Assembly: GCA_023362775.1 (NCBI GenBank)
Contig: JALMGJ010000015.1
Location: 24,889,001 to 24,953,000 of the forward strand
Direction: 5' to 3'
DNA from: Charina bottae
Taxonomy: Eukaryota; Chordata; Lepidosauria; Squamata; Charinaidae
Length of the DNA: 64,000 bases
A program made the position numbers and the translations under genes. The notes beneath the pieces were generated by a model, which saw only the letters and a list, made by a program, of their open reading frames with translations, was not told where the DNA came from and made no database searches. Of the stretch, positions 1 through 10,274 are shown one piece after another. How positions within the stretch are numbered: position 1 is the first letter of the stretch; every line of letters begins with the position of its first letter.

Positions 1-141
1 GGGTCCTTCCTGGGCAGGGAGGGTCCCTGCAAGTTCCCTGACACTGGGGCAGACCTTCGCCCGCAGCGAGCGCCTCGCGGCGGTCCACGCGCTCCCCTCA
101 GCCTTGCGCGCTCGGCGGCCGGGCGGATCTCTCCCGCTAGA

Positions 142-166
142 CGCCGCCGCCGCCGCCGCCGCCGCC
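142..166. repeat. (GCC)8 trinucleotide tract
   Basis: Eight uninterrupted GCC units (143-166) lie inside the CpG island. Confidence 0.95.
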
Positions 167-649
167 TTGCCGGGGGCGCCCGGAGACCGCAAAGAAAGGG
201 CGAGCGGGGGGCGCGGAGGGCTGGCCTTCCGCCCCACCACAAGCACCGAGAAAGGCGCTTGGGAAGCCAGGCGACAGCACGTCGAGGCGCCGGCCGTCCT
301 CGGGTCAGCGGCCGGCTGGGGAGCGGGGGCGAAACCAGCCGCCAGCCGCAGCGGGTTCTTCCAGCGCCCCGTTCCGGGGCTCCTCCGCCCGGGCACCCCT
401 CAGGAAGGCGCTGGCCAGGGACGCCGGGCGATCCGAAACGCTCCAGGCGGAGGGCGAAGCACATCTGGCCGCGCGGGGCTCCGCTCCCGCCTTTGTTCGG
501 AAGTGGGGCTCGCCCGGCCAGGGGCGCCTGGCGGAGGGGGCCGACCCTCGGCGCTGCTGGGGGCAAAGGGGCGCGCCGGGCATGCCACGGACCCGGGCGG
601 AGCGGGCGCAGCCTGGCCCGGAGGCAGGGAGACAGCGAGGGAGGCGAGC

Positions 650-668
650 GGGAGCACTTACCGTCCGG
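650..668 (-). other. candidate splice donor, minus strand
   Basis: Read on the minus strand, GGACG|GTAAGTGC gives a strong donor (GTAAGT at 661-656), so a minus-strand exon could end at 662. Such an exon would begin further right inside the island and the transcript would run out of the window past base 1. No recognised coding sequence lies before it. Confidence 0.45.
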
Positions 669-929
669 GGTCCGCTGGCGGGGCGAGGTAACAATCCCAG
701 GAGCAGCCAAGGGGGCGGCGTCGGTGGCGTCGGCGCCGGGTAATCCACAAGCCCGGCCGAGCGAGGCGGGCGGGCGGAGCGCTCCAAGTCCTGGCGGGAG
801 CCGAACGCCCCGGCGGGCGGCGGGTCCGGCTTCTCGGCTCGCCCGCCGCGGCGGCTCCGCGGGCCGGCGCCCTTCCTTCCTCGCCGGGCGCCGGAGCGCA
901 GGCAGCGGCGAAGCGCCGGCTCGTCCCGC

Positions 930-946
930 CGCTCTTTGGTAAGTGG
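930..946 (+). other. candidate splice donor, plus strand
   Basis: CTTTG|GTAAGTGG places a full GTAAGT donor at 939-944, so a plus-strand exon could end at 938. The frame starting at ATG 259 stays open across it, but the predicted product is low-complexity Arg/Gly/Ala/Pro and matches nothing I know. The exon, if real, may be 5' untranslated. Confidence 0.4.
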
Positions 947-1090
947 CGCTGCCCAGCGCGCGGGGCGTCCTTCACCTGCCGCTCCCCTCGCCCCCTCCGC
1001 CGGCGCCGCCGCCCGCCTGCCCGGGCAGAAGCCCCGCTGCGGCGGGACGTGGCATCTGCGCGGCCGCTTCGGGCGCCCGCCTCCCAGTCG

Positions 1091-1116
1091 CGGCGGCGGC
1101 GGCGGCGGCGGCGGCG
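1091..1116. repeat. (CGG)n trinucleotide tract
   Basis: About nine uninterrupted CGG units. Shorter tracts of the same type lie at 1476-1496 and 1575-1592, so the island holds three CGG tracts in this orientation and one GCC tract. Confidence 0.95.
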
Positions 1117-2035
1117 ACCTTCCTCGACGGCGGGCGACCGCGCTGGCTGCTGGGCTTCCCGGGTCCTGGCTGCTACTGCAGCCGCCGCCGCCCCCGCCTC
1201 CTCCGCTCGGTCCTCCGGCGGGCCATCTGGCGAGGGAAGCCCCCGCCGCCGCCTCGCTCGCCCAGGCGGCGCGGCCGATCAAACGTCTGGCGGGGCTGGC
1301 TCGGACGCGCCGCTGCTCCGGAAGGGGTTCCCGCGGCGGACCTGCCGCCCGGACCAGTCCCCCGCCGCTCTTCGCTGCCTCCCTCCCGGAGCCTCGCTCG
1401 GCGGCTGGCGGGGCTCGGAGCGCGCGGGGCTGGCAGGCGGCGCTGCCTCCGGGGATCTGGGCGGCTGCTCGGAGAGGCGGCGGCGGCGGCGGCGGCCCCA
1501 GCTCGCCCGCCCGCCTGCCTCCGTTCGCGGCTGCCGGCGCTCTGGCGGAGCTGAGCCTGCTCGGATACAGCCCTGGCGGCGGCGGCGGCGGCACCGACAG
1601 CTGGCTTGGCGGGGCGGGCGGGCGGAGCGCCGGCGGCTCCCGCTCCCGGCAGGGGGCGCTCCACCCCTGCTGCAAGGCCGGCCCGCCCCCCGCCGCCCAG
1701 ATGCGCGCGCCCCGCCGGCCGAGGGGCTGGGATCGCAGCTCCGCGCCCTCGGCCTCCCTCCTGGCGGCGCGGGCTGGAAAGCGGCGGCCGGAGCGCTCCG
1801 GCGAGCTCCGCCGCTCCCGGGCGAAGGCTGCGGCGGTTCGGCTTTTCCTCCGACGCCGCTCTGCTGCCCGCTGGTTGCGCCGCGTTCTCCCAGTTTTCCT
1901 GCTCAGAGTAACTCGGTTCTCCGGAGGCTGTCGGATCGAATGCAGGGCTCCGCCGCAGCTTGAGGGCAGGACTGCGCTCGCCTGGGCTCGGTGGGGTCGC
2001 CTTAGCCCCCGCTTCCTTTAACCCTGTTCCACTGG

Positions 2036-2060
2036 CTGCATTTACTTACAGGAAATGCAC
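2036..2060. other. candidate splice site, either strand
   Basis: Minus strand TTTCCT|GTAAGTAAA is a good donor (GTAAGT at 2049-2044). The same bases read on the plus strand as ACTTACAG, a possible acceptor after a modest pyrimidine stretch. Only transcript data can decide which, if either, is used. Confidence 0.3.
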
Positions 2061-2199
2061 TCGGTGCAGGCTCAGAAACCCGCTGTCTCAGTGCAGAAGA
2101 AAGGACGCCCGCCGGGGCCTCCGGCGGAGCGGGCCAGCTATTTCCGCCCGTTGGTCCTCTCAGCCGTCTGAAGGGGTCCTCTTGGGGCGGGCCTTTCAT

Positions 2200-4531
2200 G
2201 GGGACAAGGTGTGTCTAAGCTGGGGAAGGGGACGATGGGGCTGAAGCGGCTCTGCAGGCAGGAAAACGGGGGGCCTTTGGAAATGGGTGGCGGTGAGAAG
2301 TTTTGGTCTGACGCTCAGAACCAGAGACCATTGATGGATTAATCGATCGATCGATCGATTGATTAAGGACTTCTTTAAACAATTCAGAGCTAAACGGTGG
2401 GATCGAAGCTGCAACAGCCCCTGGCTTGGGGAGGGTCGGCCCTCGGTGGTGGGTCGTAGCCTTGATGCTGCGTGTGTCTGCCTGACTCCCGGCTAGCAGG
2501 CCTGGAAGATCAGCTGCTGGGGATCCGTAGGGGATGACACCCCTCCCCCCATGCTGGCGGGCCTCCCGACGCCACAGAGCGCTGGGCTGAGCAGCCCTTG
2601 TCCCAAATACCGCTTCAGATGTTTGGGCGGGGGTGCGTGTGTGGATTGTGAGCAATGCTCCCTCTTCACTTTCCTCCTGCACAGATGAGGATCCTTCTAG
2701 GCTCTGGTGCTGAACTGCGGGCCCTGTGGCTCGGTGCCAGCCCCTTGGGACGGGATGGCAGGCCCTAAGGTCCAGGGGGAGTGGTGCTGCCCACCCTGGC
2801 ACCAGCACACCCACTCCACACGAGAGGCAGGAAGGCCGCTTTTGCTCTGAAGGTTGGAGCCCACCGGTGCCACTTGGCCATGGGAGAAAACTCCTGGGCA
2901 CAGCGGGTATCTTGGGCCCGAAGGACATTATCTCTGGGTGCAGGAGAGATGGACCACTGCCACAGCTCTCCCACTCAGAGGCTATTGGCTGCAGCCTTGG
3001 CTGTCAGGATCACTCCGCTGGTGTTCCCGCCCAGCTCTTGGGCCTAAACCCCTGCTTTTGGTGGGACTGAACAGGAGAGGCGCAGCCTGTGCCTTGCTCA
3101 AAGGGCCTGTCGATCAGACCGATTCCCAACTCGAGTCAACCCCTAACTTCGTCTCTAGGTAGATGTCAGGAAGAATCAGGTGGTATTTCATGTTCCTTCT
3201 CAGGCTGAGGGTACCCTGACCAGGCTCCCAGTCAGGTAATGCAGTTTTGAAATCAAAGGATGCCTCCCCCCCCCCCCCGCAAAAAAACTGGCAATGTTGG
3301 AAAATCTCAGCCCCGCCAACAGATGACCCGCCCGCTCTGCATCGCTGCTCTACACACTGTGCTTTCACACAACCTCCCTCCCTCCCTCCGTCTTAAGTTT
3401 CCCTCGGCCACCCAGCAGCCACTGGAGTACTTGGAGCGAGGTGCCAAACGCTGCCCCCCCCCCGGTTGCCCCGTGAAAGCAGGCCCAGCCGCAGTCGCCC
3501 AAGAAGGGATCAAGCCGCCGCTGATGGGGAGACCGTCTGCCGGAGACCTCACTGGGTTGCTCCCGGTTGGGCCAACTAAGGCTGGGCGGGAAGAGCCGCG
3601 ACAGACGAGGGCCCAGCGTCCAAAAGGGAACAAGGAACGCGTTCCATCGCCGGCTGCTTCTGATCCTTCCGGAGGCTGCTGTGATGCTGCTCGGCAGAAG
3701 ATAAAACAGGGTGGACCTGTTAATTTCCCAAGTGCCGGGGAAGCAGCGGCTGGGGGCATGCCCCCGCTCCAGGTTGCACAGCTCCGATACGCAGGCATCT
3801 GATTGCGCCGAGGAGAGAGAAGGGCACAGCCGCGTCGTGGCGCGGAGGAGCAAGGGGCTTGGCTAGCAATCGATATCTCTGGGCGCAGAGGTCCCCCGCC
3901 GCGCCGTCAGCTGCATCGACCGAGGCAGCGGCTGACAAAAGAGCCTTGTCAAGCGCCTCCCGATGCAACGCGAGCCAGAGAGATTCAGCTGTCCCTTTCC
4001 CAGGCTCCCAAACATCGCCCCCCACCCCAGGGCATCCCATAGGGGAGGCGTTCCCTGCGGTATCGCAGGTCCACCGCAACAGAACCGGCGTTGTTCCGCG
4101 GGTCCCGGTCGAGGATAACTTTACGGGCTTCCTTCCTCCCCCAGGCCCCCCTGGATGTCGGGGTGGATAGCCAAGGTCTCTCTTCCCCCTGATTTCTGCA
4201 CACAGGATGTAATTTCAGCCGATTGAAGTCATAATTTACCACTGGGAGAAATAAAGGTCGGTCGTAGCTGGTTTTGTTCTGCGAGCTGCATAGGAATGTT
4301 GAATGCGAGACACGCCACTCCAGTGCAATTGCGACGGAACCACTGCTTTTAGCCAAGGGGGGGGGGGCAGCGGGGGTTTTTGCTTGCCAAGCAGTTACAT
4401 TGTGCAAGAGGACGACGAGCGTTCTTTCCCGGAGCCCCTGCGGCGGAGCAGAAGATGGGGGGGGAGAAGCTGGGGACGATGATCCCTGGATGATTTGCAG
4501 CTGCGCCTCATTCAAGAGCGCTCCAGTGTTC
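2200..4531. other. no gene recognised; island shore
   Basis: Mostly unique sequence of moderate to high GC. It contains a C13 run at 3266-3278, a C10 run at 3454-3463, a CCCT-rich stretch near 3374-3392 and a G11 run at 4357-4367. CpG content rises again between about 3400 and 4120. Reading frames up to 237 codons (minus strand 2215-2928) show no recognisable domain. Confidence 0.5.
2342..2359. repeat. (ATCG)n tetranucleotide tract
   Basis: A run of ATCG units, self-complementary in every register, just outside the CpG island. It retains a CpG in each unit. Confidence 0.9.
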
Positions 4532-4539
4532 CCTTAGAC

Positions 4540-4666
4540 CAGTGTTTCTCAGCCTCAGCAACTTTAAGATGGGTGGACTTCAACGCCCAGAATTCCCCAG
4601 GCTGGCTGGGGAATTCTGGGCGTTGAAGTCCACCCATCTTAAAGTTGCTGAGGCTGAGAAACACTG
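4540..4666. mobile_element. MITE-A copy, perfect palindrome, hAT-like
   Basis: Terminal CAGTGTTTCTC...GAGAAACACTG. The two 61-base arms (4540-4600 and 4606-4666) are exact reverse complements around a 5-base centre. The 8-bp target duplication CCTTAGAC is perfect (4532-4539 and 4667-4674) and has TA at its centre, as reported for Buster-type hAT elements. There is no coding capacity, so it is a non-autonomous element. Confidence 0.92.
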
Positions 4667-4674
4667 CCTTAGAC

Positions 4675-6133
4675 GCTGTCAGAGTACCTGCGATGCGACT
4701 TTCCAATCAGGCACAGCTCCTTGTTGGCCACCCAAGCAAGATGCTCGTGGGTGTGGGTGTGGGTGTGTGAGTGGGCTCCAGGTACCCACAATGCACCAGA
4801 AGCATATTTCCTTGTGCCACTTTCCACAAAGCAAACTTGTTTGGGGCCAATTAGGGCGAATAAGTGCTTAAAGGCGAAGCTGCACGGCTAGCAGAACAAA
4901 ATGTTTTCTTCCACCTTGACGGCATCTTCCCAGAACCAGGGCCAGGGAAAAAGCTTTTAGGGACAACACTCTCAGTGCATCCTCGCAGAACCCCGGGAGG
5001 CATTCTTGGCAGGGGCACAGGGTTTGGGAGTGCTGGGTCTTGCGCAGGATGAGGAGGGACCGTTAAGGATGGCTCGGGTTGAGCTGCCGTTTTGGCAGCG
5101 GAGCTGGGGGACGCAGGAGGGTGATAGTCCCCAATTTCATTATCTGCTCTGTTTTGCGCACGTACAAGCTGGCGAGGTTGGCAGCGCTCTTTGAAGAGCC
5201 GGGCCTCGGCACCCTCTCCCTCTGCCTGCCAACGGGAGCCTTTCTCAGCCTTCACGATGCACTGGGTTCCCAGGAGGCGGAGGCGGAGGAGATGGTCCAC
5301 CCAGGGGAGAAATGTTCTTTGCGTGGCCCTAATGCATTGTTGGAAGCTCTTCCATTACTCGAAGGCTGGAAAGGAAACAGGAACAACTGCAAGCATGCAA
5401 GCGGCCTCTAGTTCTTGGTTTCATGGCCAGCCACGGGGGTGGGGGGTGGGGGGGGAAGCTCCGTAAGCTTGCCCTCGCAATGGCCTGCACGCGGATCAGC
5501 TTGGCTGGTGCTTGTGAAGCTGCCAGGCAAACCACTTTCGGTCTCTTCCAGTCTGAGAAGCGTTTTATGCAAGAAGTGGCTGGAGAAGAAGCAGGGTGGA
5601 GGAAAATCTAGCATTCAGCCGGGTGGAGCAAACCGTTTATCCTTTTTGCTGCCAAACCAAGATGATGCTGGGACCTTCCCAGGATCTCAATTCTCGAGGC
5701 AAGGATTGCCCTCATGGTCACCAGGCTGGCCTGGGCTGGATACACCACCTGTCCAAAGGGCTCGTCTGGGGCCGCTGCCCCTGTGAGAGGATGAGGACTG
5801 GGGGTCGGCCGTCCACATGGTTCACAGTGTTGGGGCAGGACTGAAGACCACAATACACTTTGCCTTCTGCCCGCTTCCCAGCTCTCTTCCTTGCCTGCAC
5901 CAGCCAAGCTTTCCTCACCCAACTCCCCGATCTTTGAGGGGGCTCAGTTCTGGGACATGGAAAGGGGGAGGGTTCTAATGAGGTTCTGCCACTCACCCGG
6001 ATGCTTGACTGGTGGCCGGGGGTGCAGGGACTGTTCTGGGGGTCGAGAGGGGATGTCCTCTCCACTTCTTCACTTCCTCCCTCCCCTTCTCTCTTCCACC
6101 ATCCCCAGGGCAGCATTCAATAAGTGCAATTCC
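4675..6133. other. no gene recognised
   Basis: Unique sequence with a GGGTGT-type short repeat near 4748-4770 and a G-rich stretch at 5436-5458. No conserved domain was recognised in any frame. Confidence 0.5.
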
Positions 6134-6141
6134 CTCTATGC

Positions 6142-6208
6142 CAGTGTTTCTCAACCGTGGCAACTTTAAGCCGTGTGGACTTCAACTCCCAGAATTCCCC
6201 AGCCAGCC
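6142..6208 (+). mobile_element. MITE-A, single arm only
   Basis: Carries CAGTGTTTCTCAACC and the rest of one arm up to the AGCCAGCC centre; the second arm is missing. The 8 bases before it, CTCTATGC, have the central TA typical of this family's target sites. Confidence 0.8.
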
Positions 6209-6209
6209 A

Positions 6210-7028
6210 AGCCACACTCTTTATTATTTGAGCAAAAGCATCAAATAATACCAGCATCCAAGGCGAATGTATTGTTTCCCTGTCAAGTGATGCTCCAGGT
6301 GAACCAAGGAGGCAGATGAAGCCCAGCCAGTTAGTACATCACTGATGCTGGATTTATTTGGGAGGGATGTCCAAAGAGGGGAAATCCGGATTCAAGGAGG
6401 ATCACGGCAGATCAAAATGACATCCTTTTATAGCTGAGAAATTTGAGAGCTGCCAGCTGCCCTTCTCATGTGATAGATTGGAAGATCTGCAAAGACAAGA
6501 CAGCACATCCAGGTGCAGACCCCGAGAAGCTTTTCTTCCCATCTTGAAGGCTGCGGTCCAAAGCATCTGGAAGCGGATCCCAGAGGCCCTGGAGCGGACC
6601 TGTTGAAACGCATCTGGCTTTGCAACGGCCCACACGGTCTCTGGGAAGCAGTCATAAAGGCTTGGGAAGGGATGCGGCTGAGCTGAGTGACGGCGCAATT
6701 TTCTTGGCAAGCAAAATTTCCCTGTTTCAGTTCCCAGCGAGAGGGATCTTCCTCTGCTTGTATCCTTTGGAGCCCTCACTAACTGGAAATTCCTGGAGGA
6801 GAAAGACAGTCTGACCAGGTCAGAGGTGGAAGCTTCCTTGGCCACCCCCAGTGGTCAGGCATCCACAGGAGAGGAGGAAAACAGCCCCTCAACTCCAGGG
6901 AGCTGCATCTGGTGCTCTGGTCCTGCCCCACGGAGGACATGGCTGCACCGGCAGCTCCTGCAGACAGGTGGGCTGAAGAATCTTTTGATTGGTTCAGATA
7001 TTGCGCTAAGCCATAACATAGTTTGTTG
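6210..7028. other. no gene recognised
   Basis: Unique sequence. The segment near 6985-7036 (GCTAAGCCATAACATAG) resembles a fragment of repeat family C. Nothing else was recognised. Confidence 0.45.
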
Positions 7029-7036
7029 AGTTAACA

Positions 7037-7161
7037 CAGTGTTTCTCAAGCTTCTCAAATTTTTAAGATGTGTGGACTTCAACTCCCAGAATTCCCCAGC
7101 CAACAAAATTCTGGGAGTTGAAGTCCACACATCTTAAAGTGGCCAAGGTGGAGAAACACTG
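7037..7161. mobile_element. MITE-A copy
   Basis: A palindrome with CAGTG and CACTG ends. Flanks AGTTAACA (7029-7036) and AGTTAATG (7162-7169) match at 6 of 8 positions, again with central TA. The left arm has diverged near 7048-7062. Confidence 0.88.
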
Positions 7162-7169
7162 AGTTAATG

Positions 7170-8116
7170 CCTTAAGAAACCAATTCTTTTTTATTCAATA
7201 GGTGTTTAAGGAAACCCTACACGTGACCCCACTCACACATGGAGGTGATCAAGGATTGTGGCCTCCAGTATTGTGAGTCATTGGCACCATGGCCAAATCA
7301 CCAGCATCACGGTCACATCCATCGGTGGTGTCTGACGACAGAGACAGGGCGTAACCCTGTGGGGAAGGAAGCTGGGTCCTGCAGCAGTGGGAAAGGGGCA
7401 TCTGTTTCTTCTCCACCTGCAAAGTCCTGATATGGAAAAGCTGTTTGGGGACAGGTTCAAAGGAAGCCTTCCAGCTGCTTGCTCGGCTGGGCACAAACGT
7501 GCGTGCAGAGTGCAACCCACCTGCCGGACTCAGCTGCGGTGAAGGCAGCCGGGCTCGACGCCCTTCTCTTCCCCCGCTACACACATGCGCACACACTCCT
7601 CCTCTGCTGCCCTAGGTGAGCAATTGGTATTCAGGCGGCGACAGGCTTCCCCCATTGATGCCTGGATATGTTTGTCTTAATCTCGGTGTCTAAATCCCAG
7701 CTAATCCCAGGAGCCGGGCTGCCGAGGGCATGTTGCAGCCTTTTAATTTCATTTGAAACAGACGCGCTCTCCCTTCCCAGCATTTTTAATTCAGGCTGGA
7801 ATGTGCGGAGGAGATAAGGGCCTTGGAGGCAGCCAGTGGTCTAAGGAAGGAGGCAGCTCCCTTCTGCTCAGAGTTATCGCCCCTTGCAGCTGCATCCGGC
7901 TGGGTCATCTGCAAGCAGGCAGGAAGTCTCTATTTTGCTGGTTCTTGAGAAAAGTGTGCTGCGTGGGAGGGAGGGGGGGAGGGGGAGGGAGGGCTGCCTT
8001 GTTTTGTGGGTGTGTTTGCCAGGGCTCCCCAAGGCTCCCCCAGTTGCTCTCCAACTTCTGTGGAGTCCCCAGGGCCACAGAACAAAGGCAGAGGTCACAC
8101 TCAACCATCATGTGGC
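7170..8116. other. no gene recognised; one possible regulatory stretch
   Basis: Unique sequence. The part at 7680-7830 is repeat-free with AT-rich homeodomain-like words (TTTTAATT, TTTTTAAT) and could be a regulatory element. A G-rich stretch at 7968-7992 could form a G-quadruplex. Confidence 0.35.
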
Positions 8117-8222
8117 TCCTTTGCTTGTGGCTTAGGAGGTTGGGCAACGTATTCAGTTGTGGTTTCTTCAACAAACCACGGTTAAACCAACTCTAATTTA
8201 GTGTGTTGTGTGAACACAATCC
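8117..8222. mobile_element. repeat family C copy
   Basis: Contains AACAAACCACGGTTAAACC and GTGTTGTGTGAACAC, words shared with many copies in this window. The element appears short and non-coding. Limits are approximate. Confidence 0.55.
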
Positions 8223-8887
8223 AAAAATCGGTGGGGTGGGGTTAATGTGTTTCCCGAATTCCTTCCTCGCTTTCTCCCTAGACAGTGGGGGTTCTCCCCA
8301 AAGTAGAGAGGAGAAGAGGGGACAGCTGCACCAAGCCCATGTTAGGAGTTCGGACTGCAATTCCGCAGAGTCCCCAGAGAAGAGCGTTGCCCTGCCCAGC
8401 TGCAGGGGGGCCTGGCAGGAGACCTTCTGCAGAGAAAGGCAACGCCTTGACCTTGACCGACTCCTAGCAATGACTGGCTTGGTGGAGCAGGCTAAGCCGC
8501 CACGTGGCGGTTGGGTTCCGGCTTGGTGTACTGTAGGAGCTGAACCAGGGAGGCTTCTAAACGAGACCGCATGGCTCCATGTATTACCCAAAAGCAGCCC
8601 TTGGAGAGGAGAAGGCGCTTCTGAAGGAGCATCACGCCGAGCAAGGCCAAGGCCGGCCCTCTCGTCCAGAGCACAGGGCATACAGGAGCCGTCTTTAGTT
8701 ACAGGAGAACAGATTCTGCCTCAATCTTAGCAAGACCTTCCGAGCAAGAAGAGCAGCTCGCTGCAAAGCCAATGTCCAGAGGGGGTGGGCTCCCCTTCGC
8801 CAGGTGCATTCAGGCAGAGCCTAAGCAGCCACCTCTCCGGGGTGCGTCCTGCGCTGAGCTTCCTGGCCTTAAGAGCCCCTGTTGGCA

Positions 8888-9005
8888 TAGGATTCAATTG
8901 TGTCTCAGTCAACAAACCATGATTTAAGCAAATTGGGGCTTAGAATCCAGCCACTGTGGCTTGCAAACCGTTCTTTGCAGCTTAGCGTACTGTATGAACC
9001 CAGGC
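8888..9005. mobile_element. repeat family C copy
   Basis: Contains CAACAAACCATGATTTAAG, AATCCAGCCACTGTGG and GTATGAACCCAGG, matching the family words. Limits are approximate. Confidence 0.55.
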
Positions 9006-9475
9006 AGAAAAGAGGTTGCCTGGCACATGAAAAATAACCAAGTAGGCATCAGCCCTGCTACTCTGAGACAGCTGGTGGTGTGAGGTAGTATGACGTCGGT
9101 CTCTCTGCTGCGCTCCTCCTGCCAGCTTTAGGTGACGGGCTTCCCCGAGGATGCCTGTAAGCAGAAGACCTTACTCTCCAGGAGCATAGGGACTTGGGAG
9201 TAGGAGCCTCCTAAGGCCAGTGTTGTGGACATGTTGACAAATCTCAAGTCTTAGCCAGTTTCTTTTTTGGGGAGGGGCAGAGGGTATGTCCTTGAAATGT
9301 TAACCCAAAGTCAGAGGTCCACCCGGACCACCCGGGCCATCGTCCATCCCAACTATCCACTTTTGTGAATGGAAGAGAAGCGAAGCATTGTGGGAAGCCT
9401 GCCAAGAGCTTGGCCCGGCCTTGGCCCCCTGCCCCCTTCGCCAGTTCCCAGGCTTTGTTATCTGTGGCACGGGGG

Positions 9476-9500
9476 CTGCCCTGCCCTGCCCTGCCCTGCC
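9476..9500. repeat. (CTGCC)5 pentanucleotide repeat
   Basis: Five uninterrupted CTGCC units. Confidence 0.95.
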
Positions 9501-9747
9501 GGGATCCGCTTCCCTTTCCCAGCCCCACCCTGCCTGCACCAGTGCGCAGGGAGATAACAGGCTCTCTGCCCCATAGCAAAGGGGGAGGGCAAGGCAGAGT
9601 GACACCCCGCTGAGGACCACGTCAGAAGTCTTCAGCAAGTTCCCCAGCCGGCGGAGTCCACGTTTCTCCTGCCGGTATCTAAACCAGGTCTCACTTGCCC
9701 TGCTTACGGTCATCGTGGCTCCCAGATATTTCTGCCATTATGCTGCG

Positions 9748-9862
9748 TGCTCTAGTTCACACATCATGTTGGTCTGTTTAATGATGACTTACTGAATAAA
9801 CCACAATTGGCTGGGAGCTGTAAACCATGGGCCACAAAGTACAGTGGCTGAATTGGATTGGT
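9748..9862. mobile_element. repeat family C copy
   Basis: Contains AGTTCACACATCATG, AATAAACCACAATTGGCTG and TAAACCATGG. Diverged from other copies; limits approximate. Confidence 0.5.
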
Positions 9863-10103
9863 TCCAAGTCCAAAGTGGCAGGAGAAACTCTGGCTTGGGG
9901 CAGAAAGTCGCTGGCATCTCCTTAAACTGGGGTCACCGGGCTGAGTTTCCAGAAAAGAACAAGAACGAAGTGGGGCCCTTCCAAGGCCAGCCTCCTTCCA
10001 GCTCAGCCTTGCAAGGTTGAGCAACTGGCCAAGATTGTCCCGTAAACTTTCCACCGAGTGCAAATCGGGTCCGAGACATTCCTGAACAATATCGCAGACC
10101 CCG

Positions 10104-10178
10104 ACCCAGCATAAACTGCCCAGAGTCCCCCTCGGGGGAGATGAGCGGTGATAAATCTAATTAATTAATTAAGTAAAC
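10104..10178 (+). mobile_element. LINE-like 3' tail
   Basis: CTGCCCAGAGTCCCCCTCGG, then GGGGGAGATGAGCGGTGATA, then TAATTAATTAA. This is the short 3' end seen eight times in the window in both orientations. It is probably the end of a CR1/L2-type LINE or of a SINE that borrowed that tail; no upstream body is visible. Confidence 0.65.
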
Positions 10179-10235
10179 AAACGCACCCAAACGGGAGAGC
10201 TGAAGGTGCAAAGGTTAATTCTCTGCCCCTTCATT

Positions 10236-10271
10236 CTAATTTCCTAAAGATGGCTGTCTTTAGGAAATTAG
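10236..10271. repeat. short perfect inverted repeat
   Basis: CTAATTTCCTAAAGA (10236-10250) and its exact reverse complement (10257-10271) flank a 6-base loop, TGGCTG. It is unrelated to MITE-A or MITE-B. Confidence 0.85.
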
Positions 10272-10274
10272 GAG

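Larger units (their letters stand above)
60..2200. promoter_or_regulatory. CpG island, probable promoter and first exon(s)
   Basis: CpG dinucleotides are frequent throughout and GC content is far above the rest of the window. Several GC-box-like GGGCGG stretches occur and I see no clear TATA box. CpG density falls off after about 2200. Vertebrate islands of this size and density normally mark the promoter and first exon of a constitutively or developmentally active gene. All reading frames are unusually open here because stop codons are rare in GC-rich DNA, so the long ORFs (for example minus strand 305-1675 and plus strand 936-2021) are not evidence of protein. Splice-donor consensus sites occur on both strands, so one or two transcripts could start here. 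I do not recognise the gene. Confidence 0.85.

Noticed and set aside
305..2021. Very long open frames on both strands of the CpG island (456, 361 and 304 codons)
   Set aside because: GC-extreme DNA and CGG tracts remove stop codons in all frames. Products are Pro/Ala/Arg/Gly-rich with no domain.
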